Shown here: piece after piece, positions 1-11,161 of the stretch | Layout of the letters: every line of letters begins with the position of its first letter | Position numbering within the stretch: position 1 is the stretch's first letter | From: Pseudomonas sp. BBP2017 | Lineage (GTDB): Bacteria > Pseudomonadota > Gammaproteobacteria > Pseudomonadales > Pseudomonadaceae | Length of the DNA: 64,000 nt | Direction of reading: 5' to 3' | Assembly: GCF_003024385.1 (NCBI RefSeq) | Contig: NZ_PVZN01000012.1 | Coordinates: 62,001-126,000, forward strand | Notes under the pieces: generated by a model | Told to the model about the DNA's origin: nothing | Seen by the model: only the letters and a program-made list of their open reading frames with translations | The model's database searches: none | Made by a program: the position numbers and the translations under genes

Positions 1-165
1 AAATACCCGACCCTGATTGGTGACAAGCTGCTGGTTCTGGCAGCCCTCAACCTGTGCTCGCAGCAGATCGAACTGCAACAGCAGCACCAGCAGGCCCTCG
101 ACCGTTACCAAGAGCAAGTCAGCGCCACGGTCGATGTCATTGCCCGGACCATCGGCAACAGCTGA
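1..165 (+). CDS. ZapA-like cell-division protein, C-terminal part
   Basis: The window opens inside a reading frame whose last 54 residues can be read; the start lies outside. The segment LVLAALNLCSQQIELQQQ followed by a long Gln-rich amphipathic helix resembles the end of ZapA, where the head domain finishes in a similar AALN stretch and a coiled coil mediates dimerisation. ZapA proteins bundle FtsZ filaments at mid-cell. The sequence differs from the main pseudomonad ZapA as I remember it, so this may be a second paralogue. It ends in TGA, 156 bases before the chemoreceptor gene. Moderate confidence, because only the tail is visible. Confidence 0.5.
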   Translation, partial: KYPTLIGDKLLVLAALNLCSQQIELQQQHQQALDRYQEQVSATVDVIARTIGNS

Positions 166-250
166 TAGGCTCCCGCGCCACCGTTCTGCCTCTTTTGCTT
201 GCTCACTGCCTTCTCGGCAGTGGGCGGCATTGTCGTGGCTAAATGGAATT

Positions 251-274
251 ATTGTATTTTCTTCTGTATACAAT
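251..274. promoter_or_regulatory. Dyad upstream of the chemoreceptor gene
   Basis: ATTGTAT at 251-257 and ATACAAT at 268-274 form a perfect 7-bp inverted repeat with a 10-base spacer. The right arm overlaps the 8-bp palindrome TGTATACA at 265-272. It lies about 50 bases before the chemoreceptor start codon in a locally AT-rich stretch, so it may be an operator overlapping the promoter. The binding protein is unknown. Confidence 0.4.
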
Positions 275-321
275 TGGCCTGGCTATTGCAGTACAAGGCT
301 TATTTACTCAGGGGAAGGTTC

Positions 322-2259
322 ATGCAGTTCTGGCGGCGCAGTATCCAGTGGCAATTGATCGCAAGCATGGGCGCAGCCCTGTTGGTGAGCATTCTTATCG
401 TGGTCGGGATCTACTCGCTGGCGGTCAATCGACTGACCGAACGTTACCTGGTCGACACCGCGTTGCCGGCGAGCATTGAGGCGATTCGTAACGACATCGA
501 GCGGATGTTGAGCCGTCCGCTCACCGCTGCCGCCGATATTGCCAACAACACCCTGCTGCGCGACTGGTTGGCGGCGGGCGAAGACAGTGCCAAGGCGCCG
601 CAATTTATCGAGTACCTCGAAGCGCTGCGGCAGAAAAACCAGGCCTTCACTGCGTTGTTCGCGGCAACCGAAAGCAACCATTACTACAACGAGAAAGGCC
701 TGGATCGTACGCTGAGCCGCAACAACCCGGCAGACAAATGGTTCTTTGGCTTCATCGACAGTGGCAAGCCGCGTTTGCTCAACATCGACACCGATGGCAG
801 TACCGGTGAACTGGCACTGTTCATCGATTATCGGGTGGAGAAGGCCGGCAAACTGGTCGGCATTGCCGGGCTTGGCCTGCGCATGACTGAACTGTCGGAG
901 CTGATCCACAACTTCAGCTTCGGTGAACGTGGGCGGGTGTTTCTGGTACGCGGTGATGGCCTGATACAGGTTCACCCGGAGCAGCAATTGAGCGGTAAAA
1001 GGAAGCTCGCCGAGCAGATCGGTGAGACGGCGGCCCAGGCCGTATTGAGTCGTGATCAAGGGCTGCACAGCAGCCGCTTCGAGCGTGACGGGGAGGGCTA
1101 CCTGGCCTTGAGCCTGCCGCTGCGTGACCTGAACTGGACCCTGGTCGCTGAAGTGCCAGAAGCGCAGATCTATGCCCCGGTACGTGAGACGCTCTGGTTG
1201 ACCAGTCTGATTGGCGCAGCCGTGGCGCTGGTATCGTTGCTGTTGGTAGTGGTGTTGGCCCGCGGTATTGTCCGGCCGATTCGGCGGGTCACTGGGGCGT
1301 TAATGGCGATTGGAGCTGGTGGTGGTGATCTGACACAGCGCCTGGATGAAACACGTGCCGATGAACTGGGCGACCTGGCGCGGGGTTTCAACCGCTTTCT
1401 CAACAGTCAGCGTGAGTTGATCGGCGAAGTGCTGCGCACTACTGAGCGCTTGCACAATTCGGTCACGCAAGTGACCCAGGTAGTGGAGAGCACCGCCGAG
1501 CGTTCCGGGCGTCAACAGGAAATGACCGAAATGGTCGCTACTGCGGTGCATGAGATGGGCCTGACCGTGCAGGACATCGCGCAGAACGCCGGTAATGCCG
1601 CACAGGCTTCGGAATCCGCGCGTACTGAAGCACTTGCCGCCCGCGAAGTGGTGCGTCGTTCGATTGCGCACATTGAAGGCATGTCCGGGGAAATAGGCCA
1701 GGCGGCCAATGCGGTGGGCGAGTTGGCCAGTGAGGTGGCGTCAATCGACGAAGTGCTGGCGGTGATCCGCAGCATCTCCGAACAGACCAACCTGCTGGCG
1801 CTCAATGCGGCCATTGAAGCTGCGCGTGCCGGGGAGATGGGCCGCGGCTTCGCCGTGGTCGCCGACGAAGTACGCACCCTGGCCCGGCGCACCCAGGTGT
1901 CTACCGACGAGGTGCAACAGATGATCCTGCGCCTCAAGCACGGTGCAGGCGGCGCGGTAGCTTCGATGCAGGCCGGGCAGGCGGCAACCGGCACCGGTGT
2001 GCAGTCCAGCCAGCAGACCGGCGCTTCGCTGAGCACCATCACCGATCAGGTCGAACACATCAGTGATATGAACCATCAGGTGGCCACAGCGACGGAAGAA
2101 CAGTCGGCAGTGACCGAAGAGATCAATCGTACCGTTCAGGGGATTTCCGATTTGGCCCGGGAGACAGCGGCTGATGTCCAAGGCTGTCGAGTGGAGTGTC
2201 AGGCGTTGCGCGGCTTGGCCGATGATCTGGCGCGGCAGATGGGTGGGTTCAGGCTCTAG
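322..2259 (+). CDS. mcpH: Methyl-accepting chemotaxis protein, McpH type
   Basis: Inner-membrane chemoreceptor of 645 residues that signals to CheA/CheW. An N-terminal membrane helix (about 13-34) is followed by a periplasmic sensor of about 255 residues of double-CACHE size, a second helix (about 292-312), a HAMP domain and a long cytoplasmic signalling coiled coil. The highly conserved hairpin ([20 protein letters not shown]) is intact. There is no C-terminal CheR-docking pentapeptide; the protein ends GGFRL. The ATG at 322 is preferred to in-frame starts further upstream because GGGGAAGG precedes it and the protein then starts just before the first helix. By position next to ltaE it corresponds to KT2440 PP_0320, known as the purine receptor McpH. 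The ligand here is inferred from that. Confidence 0.85.
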   Translation: MQFWRRSIQWQLIASMGAALLVSILIVVGIYSLAVNRLTERYLVDTALPASIEAIRNDIERMLSRPLTAAADIANNTLLRDWLAAGEDSAKAPQFIEYLEALRQKNQAFTALFAATESNHYYNEKGLDRTLSRNNPADKWFFGFIDSGKPRLLNIDTDGSTGELALFIDYRVEKAGKLVGIAGLGLRMTELSELIHNFSFGERGRVFLVRGDGLIQVHPEQQLSGKRKLAEQIGETAAQAVLSRDQGLHSSRFERDGEGYLALSLPLRDLNWTLVAEVPEAQIYAPVRETLWLTSLIGAAVALVSLLLVVVLARGIVRPIRRVTGALMAIGAGGGDLTQRLDETRADELGDLARGFNRFLNSQRELIGEVLRTTERLHNSVTQVTQVVESTAERSGRQQEMTEMVATAVHEMGLTVQDIAQNAGNAAQASESARTEALAAREVVRRSIAHIEGMSGEIGQAANAVGELASEVASIDEVLAVIRSISEQTNLLALNAAIEAARAGEMGRGFAVVADEVRTLARRTQVSTDEVQQMILRLKHGAGGAVASMQAGQAATGTGVQSSQQTGASLSTITDQVEHISDMNHQVATATEEQSAVTEEINRTVQGISDLARETAADVQGCRVECQALRGLADDLARQMGGFRL

Positions 2260-2265
2260 ATTGAT

Positions 2266-2326
2266 TCGCAGGGCAAGCCCGCTCCCACAGGTGTGATATC
2301 CCAGTGGGAGCGGGCTTGCCCCGCGA
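2266..2326. repeat. REP inverted pair
   Basis: Two copies of the REP core GGGAGCGGGCTTGCCCC face each other across a short spacer in the gap between the converging chemoreceptor and ltaE genes. The left copy has a small change (TCGCAGGG instead of TCGCGGGG). The pair can fold into a strong hairpin and may end transcription from both sides. Confidence 0.85.
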
Positions 2327-2334
2327 TGCGGTTG

Positions 2335-3378
2335 TCAGGTACTCATCGCCTCGCGAATATCCGCCGCCAGCTCACGCACCCGCGCCTCATCGGTGTCCCA
2401 TGAGCACATGAACCGCGCGCCACCGCTACCAATAAAGGTGTAGAAGCGCCAGCCCTTGTTGCGCAAGGATTCCAGCGCCGGTTCCGACATCTGCAGGAAT
2501 ACCCCGTTGGCTTCCACTGGGAACATCAGCTCTACGCCCGGCACATCGCTTACCAGTTCACTGAGCAACTGTGCGCAACGGTTGGCGTGGGCGCCGTACT
2601 TGAGCCAGGCTCCGGTCTCCAGCAAACCGACCCAAGGGGCAGACAGAAAGCGCATCTTCGAAGCCAGTTGACCGGCCTGTTTGCAGCGGTAGTCGAAATC
2701 TTCGGCCAGCTTGCGGTTGAAGAACAGGATCGCCTCACCTACCGCCATGCCGTTTTTGGTACCGCCAAAGCACAAGACATCGACACCGGCCTTCCAGGTC
2801 AGTTCGGCAGGCGTGCAACCTAGAGAGGCGCAGGCGTTGCTGAAGCGGGCACCGTCCATGTGCAGGTTCAGGCCCAGCTCCTTGCAGGTCGCACTGATTG
2901 CCTTGAGCTCATCGGGACGATAGACAGTACCGACTTCGGTGGCTTGGGTGATGGTCACCACCCGTGGTTTGGGGTAGTGGATGTCCTGGCGCTTGAGGGC
3001 AACTTCGCGGATTGATTCGGGGGTCAACTTGCCTGCTACGCTACGGGCGGTAAGTAGTTTCGAGCCGTTGGAGAAAAACTCCGGCGCGCCGCACTCGTCG
3101 GTCTCGACGTGAGCGGTCTCTGAACAGATCACGCTGTGATAGCTCTGGCACAGGGATGACAGCGCCAGGGAGTTGGCCGCGGTGCCGTTGAAAGCGAAGA
3201 ACACTTCGCAATCGGTTTCGAACAGTTTGCGAAAGTACTCGGCGGCACGGGCGGTCCACTGGTCATCGCCGTAGGAGCGGTCGTGACCCTGGTTGGCTTT
3301 TTCCATGGCGGCCCAGGCTTCCGGGCAGATACCTGAGTAGTTGTCGCTGGCGAATTGCTGGCTTTTTTGATCTGTCAT
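2335..3378 (-). CDS. ltaE: Low-specificity L-threonine aldolase
   Basis: PLP enzyme of 347 residues that cleaves L-threonine and L-allo-threonine to glycine and acetaldehyde. It is a fold-type I enzyme: His90 lies in the ETAHVETDECGAPE segment that stacks on the cofactor, Asp175 and Arg178 lie in MDGARF, and the Schiff-base lysine is Lys208 in FGGTKNG. Length and motifs fit the bacterial beta-eliminating-lyase/aldolase family. It is transcribed away from glyA across a 220-base gap. Both enzymes make or use glycine, so it fits the neighbouring glycine and one-carbon block. Confidence 0.92.
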   Translation of the reverse strand: MTDQKSQQFASDNYSGICPEAWAAMEKANQGHDRSYGDDQWTARAAEYFRKLFETDCEVFFAFNGTAANSLALSSLCQSYHSVICSETAHVETDECGAPEFFSNGSKLLTARSVAGKLTPESIREVALKRQDIHYPKPRVVTITQATEVGTVYRPDELKAISATCKELGLNLHMDGARFSNACASLGCTPAELTWKAGVDVLCFGGTKNGMAVGEAILFFNRKLAEDFDYRCKQAGQLASKMRFLSAPWVGLLETGAWLKYGAHANRCAQLLSELVSDVPGVELMFPVEANGVFLQMSEPALESLRNKGWRFYTFIGSGGARFMCSWDTDEARVRELAADIREAMST

Positions 3379-3552
3379 GACACGGTCCTGTGAACGACGC
3401 AGGAGAGCACTGTAAACAAGATTTATGAAGTCGCCTATACAACTGTCGTGAACAGCAAAGCATCACGGAGCAAGCCCATGTCGTAAACGCACCTTTGTGT
3501 GGCGTCCGTAGGCATCTGGGCTGTCTGCGTCGGTCATACCATCGCTGCAAAA

Positions 3553-3564
3553 GGGCAATTGCCC
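3553..3564. promoter_or_regulatory. Perfect 12-bp palindrome upstream of glyA
   Basis: GGGCAATTGCCC is a perfect palindrome 34 bases before the glyA start codon, in the divergent ltaE-glyA gap. It could be an operator or a small hairpin in the leader. No known factor is assigned. Confidence 0.35.
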
Positions 3565-3598
3565 GACAAGAACCGATGCCGCTGCCGGGAGAGACGCG

Positions 3599-4852
<1,254 letters not shown>

Positions 4853-4872
4853 GTGGTTCAGGAGTGAAGACT

Positions 4873-6123
4873 ATGCAACGTTACTCGGGCTTCGGCCTTT
4901 TCAAGCACTCGCTCAGCCATCACGAAAACTGGCAGCGCATGTGGCGCACGCCGACCCCGAAAAAGGTCTACGACGTGGTCATCGTCGGCGGTGGCGGGCA
5001 CGGCCTGGCCACTGCCTACTACCTGGCCAAGGAGCACGGTATCACCAACGTGGCAGTGGTCGAGAAGGGCTGGTTGGGCGGTGGCAACACCGCGCGCAAC
5101 ACCACCATCGTGCGCTCCAACTACCTGTGGGACGAGTCGGCGCACCTCTATGAGCACGCGATGAAGCTCTGGGAAGGCCTGTCGCAAGACATCAACTACA
5201 ACGTGATGTTCTCGCAGCGCGGCGTCTACAACCTCTGTCACACCCTGCAAGACATGCGCGACTCCGAGCGTCGGGTCAACGCCAATCGCCTCAATGGCGT
5301 TGACGGCGAACTGCTCAATGCCCAGCAGGTCGCCGAAGAAATTCCTTACCTGGACTGCTCGAAAAACACCCGCTACCCGATCATCGGCGCCACCGTGCAA
5401 CGGCGCGGCGGCGTAGCCCGTCACGACGCCGTGGCCTGGGGTTTCGCCCGCGCCGCCGACGCCCTGGGTGTGGACCTGATCCAGCAGACTGAAGTGATTG
5501 GCTTTCGCAAGGAAAACGGCGTGGTCATCGGTGTCGAGACCAACAAGGGCTTTATCGGTGCCAAGCGCGTCGGTGTGGTCACCGCCGGTAACTCCGGGCA
5601 CATGGCCAAGCTCGCCGGCTTCCGCTTGCCGATCGAATCGCATCCGCTGCAAGCGCTGGTGTCCGAGCCGCTCAAGCCGATCATCGACAGCGTGATCATG
5701 TCCAACGCTGTGCACGGCTACATCAGCCAGTCGGACAAGGGCGACCTGGTCATCGGTGCCGGTATCGACGGCTGGGTTGGCTACGGCCAGCGCGGTTCGT
5801 ACCCGGTGATCGAGCACACCCTGCAGGCGATCGTCGAGATGTTCCCGATTCTTTCGCGGGTGCGGATGAATCGCCAGTGGGGCGGTATCGTCGACACCAC
5901 CCCGGACGCTTGCCCAATCATCTCCAAGACCCCGGTGAAGAACATGTTCTTCAACTGTGGCTGGGGTACCGGCGGCTTCAAGGCCACGCCGGGCTCGGGC
6001 AACGTTTTTGCCGCCAGTCTGGCCAAGGGCGAAATGCACCCGCTGGCCAAACCTTTTTCCATCGACCGTTTCTACAACGGTGCACTGATCGACGAACACG
6101 GCGCCGCCGCTGTCGCCCACTAA
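4873..6123 (+). CDS. soxB: Sarcosine oxidase, beta subunit
   Basis: Beta subunit (416 residues) of heterotetrameric sarcosine oxidase, which demethylates sarcosine to glycine with transfer of the one-carbon unit to tetrahydrofolate or release as formaldehyde. A dinucleotide-binding motif [10 protein letters not shown] (about 35-44) binds FAD. His184 in the [11 protein letters not shown] segment matches the histidine that carries covalent FMN in characterised enzymes. The start at 4873 follows AGGAG and gives the usual [10 protein letters not shown] terminus; an upstream in-frame ATG would begin inside glyA. It lies 20 bases after glyA and 14 before soxD. Confidence 0.95.
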   Translation: MQRYSGFGLFKHSLSHHENWQRMWRTPTPKKVYDVVIVGGGGHGLATAYYLAKEHGITNVAVVEKGWLGGGNTARNTTIVRSNYLWDESAHLYEHAMKLWEGLSQDINYNVMFSQRGVYNLCHTLQDMRDSERRVNANRLNGVDGELLNAQQVAEEIPYLDCSKNTRYPIIGATVQRRGGVARHDAVAWGFARAADALGVDLIQQTEVIGFRKENGVVIGVETNKGFIGAKRVGVVTAGNSGHMAKLAGFRLPIESHPLQALVSEPLKPIIDSVIMSNAVHGYISQSDKGDLVIGAGIDGWVGYGQRGSYPVIEHTLQAIVEMFPILSRVRMNRQWGGIVDTTPDACPIISKTPVKNMFFNCGWGTGGFKATPGSGNVFAASLAKGEMHPLAKPFSIDRFYNGALIDEHGAAAVAH

Positions 6124-6137
6124 CAGGAGAAATCCCT

Positions 6138-6467
6138 ATGTTGCATATCTTCTGTCCCCACTGCGGCGAGCTGCGCTCCGAGGAGGAGTTCCACGCCGCA
6201 GGCCAGGCGCATATTCCGCGGCCGCTGGACCCCAACGCCTGCTCCGACGAGGAATGGGGCACCTACATGTTCTTCCGTGACAACCCGCGTGGCCTGCACC
6301 ACGAGCTGTGGATTCATGCCGCCGGTTGCCGCCAGTACTTCAACGCCACCCGTGACACGGTGAGCTACGAAATTCTGGAAACCTATCCGATCGGCGCCAA
6401 GCCGCAAGTGACCGGCAAAAACACCAGCCCGCAGTTGGCAGTCAGTGGTCAGGGAGAAAAGGTATGA
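6138..6467 (+). CDS. soxD: Sarcosine oxidase, delta subunit
   Basis: Small zinc-binding subunit (109 residues) of heterotetrameric sarcosine oxidase. Cys6 and Cys9 in FCPHCG, with His60 and Cys64 in ELWIHAAGC, fit the zinc site known in this family. The ATG at 6138 follows ACAGGAG and begins MLHIFCPHCG as in homologues. Its TGA overlaps the ATG of soxA by 4 bases (ATGA), indicating translational coupling and equal supply of subunits. Confidence 0.93.
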   Translation: MLHIFCPHCGELRSEEEFHAAGQAHIPRPLDPNACSDEEWGTYMFFRDNPRGLHHELWIHAAGCRQYFNATRDTVSYEILETYPIGAKPQVTGKNTSPQLAVSGQGEKV

Positions 6468-9400
6468 GCCAGGTCTATCGCCTGTCCAACGGCGGTCGTA
6501 TCGATCGCAGCAAAGTCTTGAACTTCACCTTCAACGGCCAGACCTATCAGGGCTATGCCGGTGACACCCTGGCTGCGGCCTTGCTGGCCAACGGTGTGGA
6601 CATCGTCGGGCGCAGCTTCAAGTACTCGCGCCCACGCGGGATCATTGCCGCAGGTTCCGAAGAGCCGAACGCCATCCTGCAGATTGGCGCCACCGAAGCC
6701 ACCCAGGTGCCAAACGTGCGCGCCACCCAGCAGGCCCTGTATGCCGGCCTGGTAGCCACCAGCACCAACGGTTGGCCGAGCGTCAACACCGACGTCATGG
6801 GGATTCTCGGCAAGGTCGGCGGCAAGCTGATGCCGCCGGGCTTTTACTACAAAACTTTCATGTACCCGCAGTCGTTCTGGATGACCTACGAGAAGTACAT
6901 CCGCAAGGCGGCTGGCCTGGGGCGTGCGCCGCTGGAAAACGATCCGGACAGCTACGACTACATGAACCAGCACTGTGACGTGCTGGTGGTCGGCGCAGGG
7001 CCTGCCGGCCTTGCTGCGGCATTGGCTGCCGGGCGCAGCGGTGCGCGGGTAATCATTGCCGATGAGCAGGAAGAGTTTGGCGGCAGCCTGCTCGACAGTC
7101 GTGAAACCCTCGATGGCAAACCGGCTGCCGAATGGGCCGCCGCTGTGGTTGCCGAGCTCAAGGGCATGCGTGAAGTGACCCTGTTGCCACGGGCCACGGT
7201 CAACGGTTACCACGACCACAACTTCCTCACCATTCATGAACGCCTGACCGACCACCTGGGCGATCGCGCGCCGATCGGCACCGTGCGTCAGCGCATGCAC
7301 CGGGTGCGCGCCAAGCGTGTAGTACTGGCCACTGGCGCCCACGAGCGTCCGCTGGTGTACGGTAACAACGATGTGCCGGGCAACATGCTGGCCGGTGCGG
7401 TTTCTACCTACGTGCGTCGTTATGGCGTCGCGCCGGGCCGTAACCTGGTGCTGTCGACCAACAACGACCATGCCTACCGCGTAGCGCTGGACTGGCATGA
7501 CGCCGGCCTGAAAGTGGTCGCCATCGCTGATGCCCGCCACAACCCACGCGGTTCGCTGGTGGAGGAAGCGCGAGCCAAGGGCCTGCGCATTCTCACTTCC
7601 AGTGCAGTGATCGAGTCGCGTGGCAGCAAGCATGTCACCGCTGCCCGTGTGGCCGCCATCGACGTCAAAGCGCACAAAGTCACCAGCCCGGGCGAGTGGC
7701 TGGACTGCGATCTGGTTGCCACTTCCGGTGGCTACAGCCCGGTGGTGCACCTGGCCTCGCACCTGGGCGGCAAGCCGGTCTGGCGTGAAGACATCCTCGG
7801 CTTCGTGCCGGGCGATGCGCCACAGAAGCGTGTGTGCGTTGGTGGCATCAATGGTGTGTTCGCCTTGGGCGATACCCTGGCCGACGGTTTCGAAGGCGGT
7901 GTGCGTGCGGCAACCGAAGCCGGTTTCAAGGCCGTGCAGGGCACCCTTCCCAAAGTCCTGGCGCGTCAGGAAGAAGCCACTGTGGCGCTGTTCCAGGTGC
8001 CTCACGACAAGAACACCGCACGGGCGCCGAAGCAGTTCGTCGACCAGCAGAATGACGTCACCGCCGCCGCCATTGAACTGGCGACGCGTGAAGGTTTCGA
8101 ATCGGTCGAGCACGTCAAACGCTACACCGCGCTGGGTTTCGGTACCGACCAGGGCAAGCTGGGCAACATCAACGGCCTGGCCATCGCCGCGCGCTCGATG
8201 GGCATCACCATCCCGGAAATGGGCACCACCATGTTCCGTCCCAACTACACGCCGATCACCTTCGGCGCCGTGGCTGGCCGGCACTGTGGTCACCTGTTCG
8301 AGCCGGTGCGTTTCACCGCGCTGCATGCCTGGCACCTGAAAAACGGCGCCGAGTTTGAAGACGTCGGCCAGTGGAAACGGCCGTGGTACTTCCCGCGCAA
8401 CGGCGAAGACATTCATGCCGCCGTGGCCCGTGAGTGCAAGGCCGTGCGTGACAGCGTCGGCCTGCTCGATGCCTCGACCCTGGGCAAGATCGACATCCAG
8501 GGCCCGGACGCCCGCGAGTTCCTCAACCGCATCTACACCAACGCCTGGACCAAGCTCGATGTGGGCAAGGCCCGATATGGCCTGATGTGCAAGGAAGACG
8601 GCATGGTCTTCGACGACGGCGTGACTGCCTGCGTCGGCGAAAATCACTTCATCATGACTACCACCACTGGCGGCGCGGCGCGTGTACTGCAGTGGCTGGA
8701 GATTTACCAACAGACCGAGTGGTCAGACCTGAAGGTTTACTTCACCTCGGTTACCGACCACTGGGCGACCCTGACCCTGTCGGGCCCGAACAGCCGCAAG
8801 CTGCTCAGCGAAGTGACCGATATCGACCTGGACAAGGACGCCTTCCCGTTCATGAGCTGGAAGGAAGGCCTGGTCGCTGGCGTGCCAGCGCGGGTGTTCC
8901 GGATCTCGTTCACCGGTGAGCTGTCGTACGAAATCAACATCCAGGCGAACTATGCGATGGGCGTGCTGGAGAAAATCGCCGAGGCGGGCAAGCAGTACAA
9001 CCTCACCCCTTACGGCACTGAAACCATGCACGTCCTGCGGGCCGAGAAGGGCTTCATCATCGTTGGCCAGGACACCGACGGCTCGATGACCCCGGACGAC
9101 CTGAACATGGGCTGGTGTGTGGGCCGTACCAAGCCGTTCTCATGGATCGGCTGGCGCGGGATGAACCGCGAAGACTGCGTGCGCGAGAACCGCAAGCAAC
9201 TGGTCGGGCTCAAGCCAGTCGACCCGACCCAGTGGCTGCCGGAAGGCGCGCAACTGGTGTTCGACCCGAAACAAGCGATCCCGATGGACATGGTCGGTCA
9301 CGTCACCTCCAGCTATGCCAGCAACTCCCTGGGCTATTCCTTTGCCATGGGTGTGGTCAAAGGCGGGCTCAAGCGCATCGGTGAGCGGGTCTACTCGCCG

Positions 9401-9481
9401 CAGGCCGATGGCAGCGTGATCGAAGCGGAGATCTGTTCTTCGGTGTTCTTCGATCCGAAGGGTGAGCGGCAGAACATTTGA
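6464..9481 (+). CDS. soxA: Sarcosine oxidase, alpha subunit
   Basis: Large subunit (1005 residues) of sarcosine oxidase. Residues 1 to about 110 form a ferredoxin-like N-terminal domain. A pyridine-nucleotide-type Rossmann domain follows, with DVLVVGAGPAGLAAALAAG near 172-190. The last 400 residues or so are a GcvT-like tetrahydrofolate-binding domain, where the methylene group leaving sarcosine is transferred to THF. Length and domain order match the alpha subunit of the characterised Corynebacterium and Pseudomonas enzymes. It overlaps soxD by 4 bases and is followed after 37 bases by soxG. Confidence 0.95.
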   Translation: MSQVYRLSNGGRIDRSKVLNFTFNGQTYQGYAGDTLAAALLANGVDIVGRSFKYSRPRGIIAAGSEEPNAILQIGATEATQVPNVRATQQALYAGLVATSTNGWPSVNTDVMGILGKVGGKLMPPGFYYKTFMYPQSFWMTYEKYIRKAAGLGRAPLENDPDSYDYMNQHCDVLVVGAGPAGLAAALAAGRSGARVIIADEQEEFGGSLLDSRETLDGKPAAEWAAAVVAELKGMREVTLLPRATVNGYHDHNFLTIHERLTDHLGDRAPIGTVRQRMHRVRAKRVVLATGAHERPLVYGNNDVPGNMLAGAVSTYVRRYGVAPGRNLVLSTNNDHAYRVALDWHDAGLKVVAIADARHNPRGSLVEEARAKGLRILTSSAVIESRGSKHVTAARVAAIDVKAHKVTSPGEWLDCDLVATSGGYSPVVHLASHLGGKPVWREDILGFVPGDAPQKRVCVGGINGVFALGDTLADGFEGGVRAATEAGFKAVQGTLPKVLARQEEATVALFQVPHDKNTARAPKQFVDQQNDVTAAAIELATREGFESVEHVKRYTALGFGTDQGKLGNINGLAIAARSMGITIPEMGTTMFRPNYTPITFGAVAGRHCGHLFEPVRFTALHAWHLKNGAEFEDVGQWKRPWYFPRNGEDIHAAVARECKAVRDSVGLLDASTLGKIDIQGPDAREFLNRIYTNAWTKLDVGKARYGLMCKEDGMVFDDGVTACVGENHFIMTTTTGGAARVLQWLEIYQQTEWSDLKVYFTSVTDHWATLTLSGPNSRKLLSEVTDIDLDKDAFPFMSWKEGLVAGVPARVFRISFTGELSYEINIQANYAMGVLEKIAEAGKQYNLTPYGTETMHVLRAEKGFIIVGQDTDGSMTPDDLNMGWCVGRTKPFSWIGWRGMNREDCVRENRKQLVGLKPVDPTQWLPEGAQLVFDPKQAIPMDMVGHVTSSYASNSLGYSFAMGVVKGGLKRIGERVYSPQADGSVIEAEICSSVFFDPKGERQNI

Positions 9482-9518
9482 CCGGTGTAGGGTCCATAGA
9501 ATTCAAGGCAGGTGAGTA

Positions 9519-10151
9519 ATGAGCACGATCAACGTCTATCAGCAACGCCCCGGCAACGACGTCAAGGCCGAGTCGCCACTGCATCACGCCGACCTGCCCA
9601 GCCTGGTCGGCAAGGGCCGCAAGAACGCCGGGGTGACCTTGCGTGAGCACAAGTTCCTCGGTCATCTGACCCTGCGCGGCGATGGCCGCGACCCAGCGTT
9701 CGCTGGCGGTGTATTCAAAGCCCTGGGCCTGGAGCTGCCGGTGGCGCTGACCGTGGTCGCCAACGGCGAGATGTCGCTGCAATGGCTGGGCCCTGATGAA
9801 TGGCTGCTGATTGTTCCGGGCGGCCAGGAGTTCGCCGTCGAGCAGAAACTGCGCGATGCCCTCGACGGTCAGCATATCCAGGTGGTCAATGTCAGCGGCG
9901 GGCAGACCCTGCTGGAACTGAGCGGCCCGAATGTGCGCGATGTGCTGATGAAATCCACCAGCTACGATGTACATCCAAACAACTTCCCCGTCGGTAAGGC
10001 GGTGGGCACCGTGTTTGCCAAGTCGCAACTGGTTATCCGCCGTACCGGCGAGGAAACCTGGGAACTGCTGATCCGCCGCAGCTTCTCCGACTACTGGTGG
10101 CTGTGGCTGCAGGACGCGGCAGCCGAATACGGTTTGAGCATCGAGGCCTAG
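9519..10151 (+). CDS. soxG: Sarcosine oxidase, gamma subunit
   Basis: Gamma subunit (210 residues) of heterotetrameric sarcosine oxidase. The family is distantly related to the GcvT/YgfZ fold. Conserved features include the region around LGPDEWLLIV and the C-terminal SFSDYWWLWLQDAA segment. It has no catalytic centre of its own and is needed to build the four-subunit enzyme. An AGGTGAG ribosome site precedes the ATG. It is followed after 11 bases by purU, within the same apparent operon. Confidence 0.93.
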   Translation: MSTINVYQQRPGNDVKAESPLHHADLPSLVGKGRKNAGVTLREHKFLGHLTLRGDGRDPAFAGGVFKALGLELPVALTVVANGEMSLQWLGPDEWLLIVPGGQEFAVEQKLRDALDGQHIQVVNVSGGQTLLELSGPNVRDVLMKSTSYDVHPNNFPVGKAVGTVFAKSQLVIRRTGEETWELLIRRSFSDYWWLWLQDAAAEYGLSIEA

Positions 10152-10162
10152 GGAGAGTCGTC

Positions 10163-11020
10163 ATGAGCCGAGCACCGGACACCTGGATTCTCACCGCTGA
10201 CTGTCCGAGCCTGCTCGGCACGGTGGATGTGGTGACGCGTTATCTGTATGAGCAACGCTGCTACGTCACCGAGCACCATTCGTTTGATGACCGCTTGTCC
10301 GGGCGCTTCTTCATTCGCGTGGAATTCCGTCAGCCGGATGATTTCGATGAAGCCAGTTTCCGCGCAGGCCTTGCTGAGCGGGGCGAGGCCTTTGGCATGC
10401 TGTTCGAGCTGACCGCGCCCAAGCACCGGCCGAAGGTTGTGATCATGGTTTCCAAAGCCGATCACTGCCTCAACGACCTGCTCTATCGCCAGCGCATCGG
10501 GCAATTGAGCATGGACGTTGTGGCGGTGATCTCCAATCACCCGGACCTTGAGCCACTGGCGCACTGGCACCGTATCCCCTATTACCACTTCGCCCTTGAT
10601 CCGCACGACAAACCGGCGCAGGAGCGCAAGGTGCTGCAGGTGATCGAGGAATCCGGCGCCGAGCTGGTGATCCTTGCCCGCTACATGCAGGTTCTTTCGC
10701 CGGAGCTGTGCCGCAAGCTCGACGGTTGGGCGATCAACATCCATCACTCGCTGCTCCCGGGCTTCAAGGGCGCCAAGCCCTATCACCAGGCCTATAACAA
10801 GGGCGTCAAGCTGGTGGGGGCTACGGCCCACTACATCAACAACGACCTCGACGAAGGGCCGATCATCGCCCAGGGCGTGGAGTCGGTCGATCACAGTCAT
10901 TATCCGGAAGACTTGATCGCCAAGGGTCGCGATATCGAATGCCTGACGTTGGCGCGGGCGGTTGGCTATCACATTGAGCGGCGGGTTTTTTTGAACGCCA
11001 ACAGGACGGTAGTGCTCTGA
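10163..11020 (+). CDS. purU: Formyltetrahydrofolate deformylase
   Basis: Hydrolyses 10-formyl-THF to formate and THF (285 residues). An N-terminal ACT regulatory domain (about 1-85) is followed by a formyltransferase-fold domain. The catalytic triad common to this fold is visible: Asn192 and His194 in INIHHSLLPGFKGA, and Asp230 in NNDLDEGPIIAQ. The ATG at 10163 is chosen because GGGAGAG precedes it and the protein begins directly at the ACT domain; an upstream in-frame ATG lies inside soxG. In the sox cluster it releases THF when methylene- and formyl-THF build up during sarcosine breakdown. Confidence 0.94.
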   Translation: MSRAPDTWILTADCPSLLGTVDVVTRYLYEQRCYVTEHHSFDDRLSGRFFIRVEFRQPDDFDEASFRAGLAERGEAFGMLFELTAPKHRPKVVIMVSKADHCLNDLLYRQRIGQLSMDVVAVISNHPDLEPLAHWHRIPYYHFALDPHDKPAQERKVLQVIEESGAELVILARYMQVLSPELCRKLDGWAINIHHSLLPGFKGAKPYHQAYNKGVKLVGATAHYINNDLDEGPIIAQGVESVDHSHYPEDLIAKGRDIECLTLARAVGYHIERRVFLNANRTVVL

Positions 11021-11035
11021 CGGGCGCCGAAACCC

Positions 11036-11068
11036 TTGTAGTAGCCGGCCTTGCCGGCGATGAGGCCC
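11036..11068. repeat. Second-type REP-like hairpin
   Basis: Just after purU, GCCGGC at 11044-11049 and 11053-11058 enclose CTT, followed by GATGAGGCC. This GCCGGCCTTGCCGGC hairpin resembles another common pseudomonad repeat class and differs from the GGGAGCGGGC family elsewhere in the window. It could weaken transcription between purU and fdhA. The remainder of the 141-base gap holds the fdhA ribosome site (GAGG at 11150). Confidence 0.5.
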
Positions 11069-11161
11069 TCAAGGCCAAGACAGATTCCAGTAACCCAGCG
11101 CCGCCCCCGGGCAGCGCACTTTGCACCGCTACATAACAACAAACTTTAGCGAGGTAAAAGC

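Noticed and set aside
6449..8710. Long minus-strand open frame (753 codons) opposite soxA
   Set aside because: It lies fully antisense to a well-conserved gene, has no recognisable domain and is rich in His, Gln and Gly typical of GC-rich shadow frames.
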